Source of the DNA: Bretschneidera sinensis
Taxonomy: Eukaryota; Streptophyta; Magnoliopsida; Brassicales; Akaniaceae
Assembly (NCBI GenBank): GCA_023935145.1
Contig: CM043698.1
Span: forward strand, 41,317,501 to 41,381,500
Reading direction: 5' to 3'
Length of the DNA: 64,000 bases
Position numbers and translations under genes: made by a program. Below the pieces are notes generated by a model, which worked only from the letters and a program-made list of their open reading frames with translations, had not been told where the DNA came from and did not search any database. This document shows, piece by piece, positions 1 through 10,300 of the stretch (positions are counted from its first letter, which is position 1; the number at the start of each line of letters is the position of its first letter).

Positions 1-60
1 CATGTCCTCAACCACAACCATATGTCACTATGGTACAGCTAATGCCATAAGAACATCCTA

Positions 61-297
61 GGCAGAGAGCAACCCAGGGAAGTGATTTCTTGATTTTAGA
101 TTCCATGGGGTAAGCATTACTTCCATGCCTAACTTTCATGTTCGTTTTTGCTACCTTGTTTTCTGCGTCTGACTTCCATCTCTATTTTTTCTTTGGTTGC
201 ATTAACATGGTGGATGTTGCTTTTTTGCTTGGTATGAGGCTCTTTTAGATGGTCGGTCTATCAGGCTCATGATTGGTTTGCTTCGAAAGATTCGTAG
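61..297 (+). CDS. Putative last two exons of an unidentified gene (partial)
   Basis: A short open segment (61-109) follows a possible acceptor ending in CTAG and is followed by a GTAAGC donor at 110. A second segment starts after a pyrimidine-rich CTCTTTTAG acceptor at 249 and stops at TAG 295-297. Joined in phase they give a C-terminus rich in hydrophobic and aromatic residues that ends in HDWFASKDS. The rest of the gene would lie left of the window. An alternative reading starts at about 239 in another frame and stays open to TAG at 365-367. I do not recognise either protein. The call rests only on splice signals and phase. Confidence 0.25.
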
Positions 298-1105
298 AAT
301 GGAGAGGGATAGTGTCATAAATCGATCAAAAGAGAAGCTTTTTCAAGATTTGCTGCTACATTTCTAGGATTTGTGCAGGGTTATTTGTTTGGATTTTGGC
401 ATATTATATACGTAACAAGTGATTGTAGTGTGTTGATAGTTGCTAGTGTGCTTTTTGTTTTCTGGGTTTCTGATGATGATGTACAAGGATTAAGGCCAGC
501 AAACACAGATTCATCTCTATTTAAAATGTTTTGGAAGTTTATGGCTTTCTTTGGATGATTATGTAAAATGATTAAGGCAAATGCACGCTTAAGATATAAC
601 CTTTAAGATATGTTAAAAGTATTATAGTTTTGGACTGCCATTCTATTTCATTTCTTGCTTTTTGTTAAAATGTCCTTGTGCCATTGTTGAATGTCATTCT
701 TTAACAAGTGATTGCAATGCCATTGCTTTTAAGTCTTTCTACCTCTGCTCGATTGCAATGCCATTGTTTTCATTTCTTGTTGGGTTGTTTATATCGTCTT
801 TAACTCTCACCTACACAAGAAATTTTGGCAAGCTTTCGTCTGATTAGTTTTGGCAAGCATTCCCTTGTTTCAAATCACATACATCTTAATAGAGGAATAA
901 CAAGTCATTACATGTCATTATATTGAGACTGAAAAGCCCTCAAAGGTTGTTACAGTTAAGAATTCAAACCATAATTCTGTTGGCTAGGAACTAGCCAAAC
1001 TAGTATTGTGAATGCCCCATAAAAACTCCACAGCCAATGCCAAAAAAACATCACATACCAAGTGACAACATCATTCCAACAGATTCACAAAATCATTCCA
1101 AAACA
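298..1105. other. Non-coding stretch, probably 3' UTR and intergenic
   Basis: Only short chance ORFs are present. A decayed repeat of the phrase 'gattgcaatgccattg' occurs at about 710-770. I see no gene here. Confidence 0.4.
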
Positions 1106-1424
1106 AAATCATATCTCCACTTAACACCTAAACAATCTAAACGAAAAACTAATCATCTTCTCTTCATTGATTCTGACTATATTGAGTGGAAGGAGGTTGA
1201 GATCCTGTCATATTGATGACACTGTTCAGCTATGACTGCTTTTCAAAAAGACAAGACACTGTTCAAGACACTGTTCAGAAGGGGCATTCTTGAGTCCAAA
1301 AATTGGTGGCCAAATCATATCTCCACTTAACACCTAAACAATCTAAACGAAAAACTAATCATCTTCTCTTCATTGATTCTGACTATATTGAGTGGAAGGA
1401 GGTTGAGATCCTGTCATATTGATG
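1106..1424. repeat. 113-bp direct duplication
   Basis: Positions 1106-1218 and 1312-1424 are the same 113-bp sequence, apparently without change, offset by 206 bp. The spacer contains short repeats of gacactgttca. The repeat does not look coding and lies beyond the C-terminal end of the decayed MULE transposase, so it may be part of that element's non-coding end or a local duplication. Confidence 0.9.
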
Positions 1425-1960
1425 GTCCATGCAGAAGATATTGGTGGAGGGTAATATTGGATTGAGCCCTGCATATAAAATACATCCAGAGTTAGAGATA
1501 GAAGTTATATTACAATCAAGTGTTAAAGGAAATTAAAGGCTAAGTACTGATTCCAATCAACTCACATTAGGCATCCACCTTAGAGTCACAAGAGTTCACA
1601 AATGAGACCTTTGAGTTGCAACATTTGTTGAGTTACCTAGTTTAGGAGTTTTCATAACCTAACAATGCATGATAAACAAGTCAGTAGGACATTTCATAAC
1701 TATAACGAATAAATTAAATTCAAATAGACAAAACTAGATTAGACTATTAAAAAGAATGAGAATACAAAACACACACATAGAAAGCAACACTAATCAATTA
1801 ACAATCACATGTTTCCTTTCTTCTGCATATGCTCCAACTTCACCTCTATCTATTTTCCTTCCCCCTCCTTGCATTGTTTCTTATGTTACAAATTACATAA
1901 AATCAAGTATTATACAATTAAATTAACCAAAAAATGATACAAAAAATAAACACTTACAGA

Positions 1961-2888
1961 TTACCTTGCACTACCTCCTACATGAGGTGATGGTTCTAGG
2001 TTGGGCTCATCATTAACGTTGCACCTCTTTCTGTTGTGGCTTACCATACCACAATTTCCATAGGACACCACAAAGGTCTTCTTAATTTTTGTTGCAGTTG
2101 GATCTTCATCAGAATCTTTTCTCCTAACCTTTTTAGGCCTCTCAACACTCCTCTTTTCTACCAAAGGTGGATGAATGTCACCAAGGTTGCTTTTGGGCCA
2201 TAACTTAGGTGTCCACTAATTAGATTGATGATAGTGGAGTATATTTTCATGTAGGTCTCTTTATTGTAGCAGAAACTGCATGCGCATATGGGATTTTAGT
2301 GAGATCCCATCTCCTACATGTGGAAGTCCTTTCCACTATGTCAACCATATATCCTTCATCACTGTAGGGGGTTGAAATCTCTATATTTTGACCACCAGAT
2401 TGGGAGGGCCAGAAAATTCTAGACAAGTCCTTGTTCTTCTCTAGCTTCTTTTGAATCTTGGGACACAAGTGGCCTTGATACCTCATCATCTTGTTCCTTT
2501 TGTTCATGATCATATTCATTAAACTACATCTAATTGATTCAACCATTGAGAGGATGAGTTTCTCTCTAGCATCCAATATCACTTTGTTGAAGGCTTCACT
2601 ATAGTTATTGAGAAGCATGTCACTTTTAGAATGTTCTCTAAAATGTGAGTTTGACCAATGATATGGTGACTTGTCCCGTGGCCATTGATATCTCTTCAGA
2701 AAGCTTCCCTAACTCCTTCATCCTATCTTCAAAGCCTTATATGTAAGTAGCTCTTGCACATTTCCATAGTGCATCTGTGAGGGTCTTCCCTAGATGAAGC
2801 TGCAAATGCCTCACACAAAATTTGTGTTCAATCAGTGGGAGCATCCCATCAAGTGCTGGCACAAGTCCTTGTAAGAGAGGAATAGATA
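1961..2888 (-). pseudogene. Decayed MULE (Mutator-like) transposase fragment
   Basis: Reading the minus strand from about 2888 downwards gives the C-terminal half of a MuDR-type transposase, broken by a stop and at least two frameshifts. Visible blocks in order: a segment with EHKFCVRHLQ (about 2835-2800); the segment around KSPYHWSNSHFREHSK (about 2670-2620); LLNNYSEAFN with AREK (2618-2540); the SWIM zinc-finger region CRRWDLTKIPYAHAVSA (2330-2260); and a tail at 2164-1961 with the family's RPKKVRRKDSDE motif and a zinc-knuckle-like CGMVSHNRKRC. These are known MULE signatures. The N-terminal half and catalytic DDE region are not seen, so this copy cannot be active. Terminal inverted repeats were not located. 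Confidence 0.85.
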
Positions 2889-3030
2889 TCAATAGTAGAT
2901 AATAATATGAACTTCAAATTGAATAATGAAACAATTTGGAAGGAATTCATCTTACCCTATTTTTATTAAACATAAAAGTCCATTTAGAGCAGTTTTGCAT
3001 GTTGAGATCTTCAGACAATAAATTTAGGAA

Positions 3031-3770
3031 CTAGCAAATGAGAATAATTTTGTTCCAGATGACTAATTTTTGCATTATATGGTTCTAAATTTTTTCAAAC
3101 TCTGTTCTGTTATCCATTCTAACTACAGCTTACAAGCTTCTGAAATTTAAACCGAGTCAAAACTACATAGCAAGTATGATTTTCACATGAAGGATCTTTG
3201 GAATCAGCAAGTATATATTGACATGGATGACCTTCGATATAGATACAATCTGTTACTTCTGCTGCTTGAAATATCAGTAGATAATTGAATAGTTCTGATA
3301 AAATCAACTGTTACCATGGACCCATTTTTGGTCCCCACCAAAGATATAATCATTGAAGTATTTATTTTTTCCGGATTTTTCTATCAGTTCTCAAGGGTAA
3401 ATGGTTCATAAAAAGAATATAGAACCCACAGAGAGAGAGAGAGAGAGAGAGAGCAAGAGAGTACATCCTCTGTTTGAGAAGATGCATTTTTTTTGGTATG
3501 CTTGCAAGAAGGGGCTTCTTGTTGGATGTAGACCATTGATTAGAGTAGATAGTTGTTTTTCTAAAAGGAAGATATGGGGTTCAATTACTAAATGCAATTG
3601 GAGTAGATGCTAATGACTGCGTGTACCTCGTAGCCTTTGCTGTGGTGGAATTTGAGACCAAAGGCTCTTGGAGCAGTAGTTAGAATGGATAACAGAACAG
3701 AGTTTGCAAAAGTTTAGAACCATATAATGCAAAAAATTGGTCATCTTGTGCAAAATTATTCTCATTTTGG
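3031..3770. repeat. Inverted repeat with ~95-bp arms
   Basis: The arm at 3031-3125 is the approximate reverse complement of the arm at 3676-3770 (about nine in ten bases pair by eye). Both carry the core GTTAGAATGGATAACAGAAC in opposite directions. The 550-bp spacer has a (GA)n microsatellite at 3430-3454 and no convincing gene. It may be a foldback element or an inverted duplication. Confidence 0.8.
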
Positions 3771-3954
3771 CAGGCAACAACTTTTTTTTCTTGAGAAAGC
3801 ATTTTGTTGTTATTTTTTAAATGTTTGTCTGGATAATTGGAAACGTAAATTTCTTGACTCTGTTCTGCTGAGTGTGTTTATCTGATGTAGTTGAGCTCTA
3901 GTTTCCTAATTTGCATTGCCATTAATCTTCCCCGTTATCGTCTTTGGAATGCAG

Positions 3955-4053
3955 GTATACTCTATGATTCAGAAATTTAAGCAGAATGGTTTATCTTCTG
4001 ATTCCATCACGTCAAGAAAAAGAATCAACTTGAAGAAGCTAAAGTATTCCTGA
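3955..4053 (+). CDS. Putative terminal exon of an unidentified gene
   Basis: After a good acceptor (TTTGGAATGCAG) a 33-codon reading frame runs to TGA at 4051-4053. It gives a basic C-terminus containing YSMIQKFKQNGLSSDS and ending KKLKYS. The composition and the clean acceptor look like a real last exon, but upstream exons were not found in the window, and the nearby inverted repeat and MULE may have disrupted the gene. I do not recognise the protein. Confidence 0.35.
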   Translation, partial: VYSMIQKFKQNGLSSDSITSRKRINLKKLKYS

Positions 4054-5105
4054 TCTCAACTCTGTTGCTGTGATTGGCATTCAGTTAACGAGAAAAGTTT
4101 TGTAAATTGCCTTCCTTTTTCTGTCTGCCTTCAGAAAGTTCCTTTATTGGTTGTCTGACATGAATCTTAATATTGACGGCTGCTCCTTCATCATAGGTTG
4201 GGTTCTGTAACTTTTTTACCCAAAAGATTAGTGTTCATAGAGTATAACATGCAATTCATCCATCCTGTACAAAAAGCAAAGCAATGCCTTGAGGGTTCAG
4301 TAAGAAGCATTCAGCGGATAGTAATGAAATATCCAGGGTTTTGTTATTCGCTACATGTTAGCTTTGTGGCTGCTCGACACTCTCATGGCAATGTTGTAAT
4401 TTTGAATTGATTTTGTTGAACTTGGAACTGTGATCTTATTACTACTGAAAGGACATGGTTTGTATCATTTAAATGTTATTCTATGATCCCTTTACTTGAG
4501 ACTTCCTTCCTCTTTAGAGAAAGGTGTGGTTGCCAATAGGGCGTGGTCCTAGCCTCTATTCTATGATGCCTTTTCACTGTTAATTTTATATATCTCTACT
4601 ATTGAATAAGAAAAAGAATGGAGTGATACATACTTGGATAACTCATTTTCATATAGAAAGAAGAAGAGGCTAAATTTGATATACACTTACCCAGAAGAAG
4701 TCGCAGATTTGTAGAGAAATGCTAGAGAGTAGGATGTTAGAAATATTTAAAGGGAAAAGGACAAAAAAAAAGGAAGTAAAATTGCCTTAGCTCGTTTTGG
4801 TGTTATTTATAAAGCCATGTCATCGATAGAGGACAAGGACAAATTTTTCTTCTCTGTCCAGAAATTGAAAAGAAATCAGTGGCATATATTCCTCCAAACT
4901 TCTTGTGGATCAGAAGTCTCTTGCTCTCTCTTCTTCAGGTTCTTCTCTTCTTCTAATGTTCGTTCAAGGATCTCTTTGTTGTTTTCTCAAACTAGAATAG
5001 CTTAAAACTTTAATAATAAAAAAAAAATGTTGCATGATTGAATAGAAAGGAAACAGAGTTGCAATTAGCAAAAGCTATACATATTTATATTCAGTTTCAG
5101 CAAAA
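4054..5105. other. Non-coding stretch upstream of the DUF2996-like gene
   Basis: There is no convincing exon. The ORF at 4198-4410 has no family resemblance that I can support. The few hundred bases before 5106 presumably include the promoter and 5' UTR of the next gene, but I cannot place a TATA box with confidence. Confidence 0.4.
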
Positions 5106-6148
5106 ATGGCGATATTGGGAGGGGGAGCAATTGGAGTTTCGAGCTTTCCATGGTTCTCTTCAAGGAACACCGGAGTCCCCTCCTCTTCCTCTTTCTTCAC
5201 ACTATCATTGGTACATAAATATTGTATTTTTATTTCATAAATCTCTCTTTATTTGATGAGAAAAAACAAATTTCATCGATAAACTATGTTTATGTATGCG
5301 TGTATTTTTGTAAGAAATTAGAAGCTAGTTAAGGTCTAAAATGGTAATCAGAACTGCATGAAATTTATGGCATTTTTTGTGTGCAGCAAATGGTTAGTAA
5401 ATCGACAAATAAACTTGGATGTATTGTTTGCTCCGCTGTGCAAGAGTCCTCTACTTCTGCTGGTAAGGAAAACTGTTGAATGTGAAATTGTAGTAGTAGC
5501 TCATCATCAAAAGCTAAAATTCTAAATATATGAAGAAAAAAAAACACTTTTTTTCCTCTTACTTACCAGTTGCGCCCGAGAAAAAGGAAGTGAAGACAGC
5601 TGAAAAGGCAGCAGCTCCGGCGAAGCCTAAACCGGCAGCAAAAGCACCAGCAAAGCCGCTACCTCAGATGATGGAGGAAGATGTGATTCCTTCCCTCAAA
5701 GCTATTTTTGAAGCTCAAGATGATATCTCTGAAATTGAGTTATCTTTCCAAGACAATAAGGTTAATTACTCCTCTGTTTTTATCACTAATGCATCTTGGT
5801 AGTTAAGAACATTCTAATTCATGTTTGTTGGAATGAAAAAATGGCAGTTGGAAGGCTCTTTTGTAAAGAAGGGGAACCCTTATTCATTTTGGGCATTCTT
5901 CACCGCTGGAAGTCTTACAGGTAAATTTTTGTTACTATTGGTAAATCTGAGGTGAAATAAACAGAAACTGCCATTTACTACTTGATTGATCAGGTCCAAA
6001 AGGTTTTTCACTGTCCTCCTACGGCTCAGAAGCAAGCACTGTTGAACCTTTTCTCGTTGATGAGAAGAAAATTACAGCAAAACATGTTGTCTTCTGGGTT
6101 GAAAAGCGTTTGGCAGCTCAAGGGATAATTCCTGTTTGGAAAGAATGA
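5106..6148 (+). CDS. Chloroplast-targeted DUF2996-like protein, 199 aa, five exons
   Basis: Exons 5106-5210, 5387-5462, 5570-5760, 5848-5920 and 5994-6148 all have GT-AG borders and join in phase to 600 nt. The start is the ATG at 5106, in the context AAAAATGGCG. Residues 1 to about 57 are rich in Ser, Thr and small residues with few acids, like a plastid transit peptide. Residues about 62-87 are an Ala/Pro/Lys-rich linker. The C-terminal ~110 residues contain SLKAIFEAQ, an IELSFQDNKLEGSF strand, SFWAFF, then STVEPFLVDEKKITAKHVVF and a final WKE. This order (basic linker, L-x-L-x-F strand, then a 'pStLE-x-FLiDE+KIt' block) resembles the DUF2996 family of cyanobacteria, which points to a plastid protein of cyanobacterial origin. 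Its function is unknown. The exon model is strong; the family name is from memory. Confidence 0.85.
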
Positions 6149-6384
6149 TTAATTGTAAATTTTGTTATTCATTATCACATTTTTTTTTTTGGTTTTCTGT
6201 CCTAAATTAGCACATAAAAAACACTCATCAATCTAGAGAAAACATATAAGAGACTTTGTACAATTGTTGCTCAGTTCATTTTGACATCTGAACACGAATT
6301 TGCTCAGGCTATCCAGTGATGAAAATCTACTAGACATCCATTAATCCATAAAAATACAGAGACATTGGCATGCGTAGTCATTAG
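6149..6384 (+). other. 3' UTR of the DUF2996-like gene and spacer
   Basis: AT-rich sequence after the TGA at 6146-6148, with T-runs and no ORF. The transcript end is not fixed. Confidence 0.5.
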
Positions 6385-7044
6385 TAGGGGTGGCAATCGG
6401 TCCGTTGTATAAGTTGGAATCATTTAAAATCTCGGGTCTGATCAAATCGTGTCAATATAATAAATATTTATACTCAATTAAAAAATATATTATTTACATA
6501 TAAATGATGTTTGAGGTGAGCTTTAAGTATAACTTAAAGCCAAAATCTTAAAATTTTACTTATTCTTTTCACAAAACTTACATATAATCATTTAATTTCA
6601 TTATATTTTTATACGATAATTAAATATAAAATTTTATTGCAACACGAAAAACGATGTAAAATTTTTTTGTTTTCACGATTTTTGATTTGAAGCTAATAAT
6701 ATTTATATAATATTAAACTATGCACAACAACACATATAAATCAATAATTAATTAATTCTGATATAATTTATTTTATTTAAAAACTAACCAATTAACTATT
6801 ATCCTGTTTAAAAAAAAAATCATTTTTTATAAAAAATATATTTTCAAATCATTTCAAGTTCAAGTCTTTTCGAGTTCGAATCGAGTCATTTTCAAATTAT
6901 TTTGAATTTAAATCATTTCGAGTTTTCGATCACTCAAGTTTGGATCGAATCAAGTTTGAGTAACATTAATTTGATGCATTTGCGAATCAAATTAGGTTTG
7001 GATATAGTCAGATTTTCGGATCGAATCAAATTTTGTCACTTCTA
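6385..7044. mobile_element. Non-autonomous hAT-type element (MITE-like), ~660 bp
   Basis: It begins TAGGGGTGGCAATCGG and ends TTTTGTCACTTCTA, giving imperfect terminal inverted repeats (TAGGGGTGGCAA against TAGAAGTGACAA, 9 of 12). It is flanked by GTCATTAG (6377-6384) and CTCATTAG (7045-7052), an 8-bp target duplication with one mismatch. An 8-bp duplication and a TAGGGGTGGCAA terminus are typical of plant hAT elements. The inside is AT-rich and non-coding. Confidence 0.75.
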
Positions 7045-7314
7045 CTCATTAGATACTCACACGTCCACCAACACAGCAACACACAAATCGCCCACTCTTT
7101 TATACGTGTCAAGGTGTGGGCCATATCTACAAGTAGCAGCAAAACCATGTAAATACTGGACCGTGCTTTTTGTCACATAAATTACATATGGCCTTAATAA
7201 AGTTAGTATTTCTAGATAACTAATCAACACATACAACAGATGCTCCTGGGTATACGAGCTCCAAAAGAATTGCATGATCCAAATTCGGACGAAAACTTCA
7301 TCTCTAGTGGAATG

Positions 7315-10300
7315 TTAGTTGTCAGGACTGGCATTGGCGATGCGCATTGCACGACCAAGTTCACCCAAAAAATCCATCTGCGAACCAGATGAAGGTCCAA
7401 CACTGTTTGATGAAGACATAATCTAAAGAAAATCAACCAATAGCATATCATGAGTGAGTGAGAGAGACAGAGGCATCGGCATCGAGAGTTTAAGACATCG
7501 AAGGAGAAGTTGTGTTCACCTGATGAGGAAGTCTCATGGGTCCCCATGCTGATGCATTACGTCCTGAATACATAACTGGTCTTTCTGAAACACAAAAAAA
7601 AAATAAAATAAATCAACTACCAGAATACCAATAGCATTTATGCAACTTTGTTTCGTCTGAGTCCATAGACCAATTTCGTTCGTCCCAGCTGTCCCCCTTC
7701 CCCTTTTGCTTTGCGTTCACAAAGAAAGTAGAGAGAGAGAGAGTACAAAACCACCAAACTAAACAGGAGGATTGAAAAATGACAACTAAAAACACAAATA
7801 CTGCTCAATATTATAAGATTCGGAATAACATATAGGCCTTGTTTTGGTTTGACTTTAAGCCAACTTAAAGCACCCAATTTAACCCAAACATCCCCATAGT
7901 ATAACATACTTTTCATGTAGTGTTTACATGATATAGATGATAGATATACAACTATCATATAAAGCATCTTCCCATTAGGCATCATTCATAGATTAGTTTA
8001 TAACAAAGTATATTTCATTTTTCAATCTATTATGTTTGTTTTACATTTATACATATCATTTACAATTGATTTTGAGAATTTGTACTGAATCGATATATGT
8101 CATTTAGGATTCTCGATGAACAAAATTAAAATTTCTATTCATGACATGAATCTCAATTTGCCAACATACTAACAGACACATACCACTTGAGCCTGAACTT
8201 ACGAGCTACTAATCAATTTTTTTTGATACATTAGGAGCTACTAATCATAACTTCTACCTTGGCCATTTTCAATTATATCTCCCACCCATGATCTTTTAAT
8301 ACCTCTCCTTTCCTCCTCTTTCAACTAGAATAACAAATCACACATCCAACTAAGTTCTTCTCAGCATCCAACACCCAACCATCATCACTGTGGTGGTCTC
8401 ACTCTACCTACTGACTTCCGTGGTAAGATGTTACACAACACTATTCTAGATACAGCCAGGTCAACCACTACTGACTGCTGACTAACTTCCCAGTAAATGA
8501 AGAAAAAACAATAATAGCTGTTTCAATCTTTTCCTCAAATTTGAAAAATTGATTACTAAAGCATTCATAATTATGTTTATCCCAAAAATCTTGTATGTCG
8601 AATGTAACCAGTTCTTACATTGTTTAATAGATCACTTGTTAGATGAACTAATTCAATTTTCTTGTGATTTGAACCTTGTGCCAAGTTATTTCACCCAATG
8701 CAGAAAAATCTTGCAGCTACAATCTGTCAGGATGACAGAAGACAAGTGAAAAGAAGTACAAACTTGGATGGTGGCTTGAACTAAGTTGCTCCTTAAACTC
8801 CAAAGCAATAAATTTTGTTTACCCCAAGCCTAGAACACAAGAAAACTAGTTTATTCTGTTCCACAGTTTCTAAGACATTAATTTTCTTAAGGTTTTCATT
8901 TTCAGTAAAGAAGTAATTCTTAACATATTCATTACTCACTTTCCAGATGAATCCCCAATATTACATTGGACTGGCAAATTTCATCACACCAATAAAACTT
9001 GTATCTTGCATACAAGAAAATAAAGTTCCAAGACAAAAGAAAATGGCATTTCATACTGATAAAAGGTTTTAGAAGTCTGTGCACTCACCTGATAAATCTA
9101 TTGATGAGTCATTGTAGAGATGCATTACAGTTGCCCAACCTGCATTTGAAGATACAAGAACGATGGTCTAACGAGTCTTTGAATTGCATGCATAGAACCT
9201 CACAATTATCAGACCGGCTCAAACTTCATATCTTATGGAAGCAAGTTACTAAAGTATACAGTCTACACTTTCTGTAACCCACACACACACACAACTAGTA
9301 AGATTTGTACTGAAGAGCTGACATATCCCCTCCCCACCTCTTTACAAGTTAGAGCTTCAGTCCTAAAGCACAACAACTCAAGTCAGCCAGCTGTATCCCA
9401 AGAAAGTGGAGTTGGTTACACCAATCCCATTGTGAATACATTATAAAGGCCGCAATTTTCACCTTTCAAGCTGACTGGTTATGTAACCTGATAATATATC
9501 GAGATGAACCACAAGAAACAGTCCAAGACCCATTTGTCAGGCACTAAAAAATTTATTCTAGTAGTTTTTTTGATAAAAAAATTACTCAAGTAATTCATCA
9601 ATGGAAACTCTAGTATGAAATAAATAAAAGAACAGATAGTTCATGAACCTTTAAGACAGTTGGAGCTCGGTTGGCCCGCTTTATTTCTAAAGGAGCTAAA
9701 GGACTAACATCACATTTAAAAAGCTGGTAGAAGCATGATTAGATCCCCTTTAAAATTTATAAAAACTAACCCCAAAGTTCATGCTTGTACTTTTAACAGC
9801 ATACGGAGGACACTCCTGTCAAGGCATTGGTTGCAATGAAGAGACACAAAGACATCATTTTGCATGCTGACAATCATTCTAGATCAGTCTGCTTCTCAGT
9901 TATCAAGGTCAAACACCTTATATCCATGTATAAAAATATGCTTGATAGCTTCAGTATTATGTTATATATACTAGCAGTCTAGAAAAGTAAGAAAGTACCA
10001 TCACCACATTGACAGCCCATGTAATTCCTTAATAAATATGCAATAATCATTGAAAAAGACAGCGTAGACACATACGTTCATTCAAAAGCTGAGAAGCTTG
10101 ACTTCTACAACACCCTTCTAAAGCTATTATCAGGGTACGGGGGTTCTCATTCAGAATAGTACTGCTCCCTGCATCCCCATGATCCATAACAGGAACATTT
10201 CTTGAAGTGGCAGGATGATTCTTCTCCTCATTCCCATAAGGATTATTAGTTCGATCAAACCGTTCTGCAAGATTTACTAGTAACTTAGTCCACACATATA

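Noticed and set aside
4198..4410. Possible LINE RNase H ORF
   Set aside because: No RNase H motif could be recognised; composition alone is not enough.
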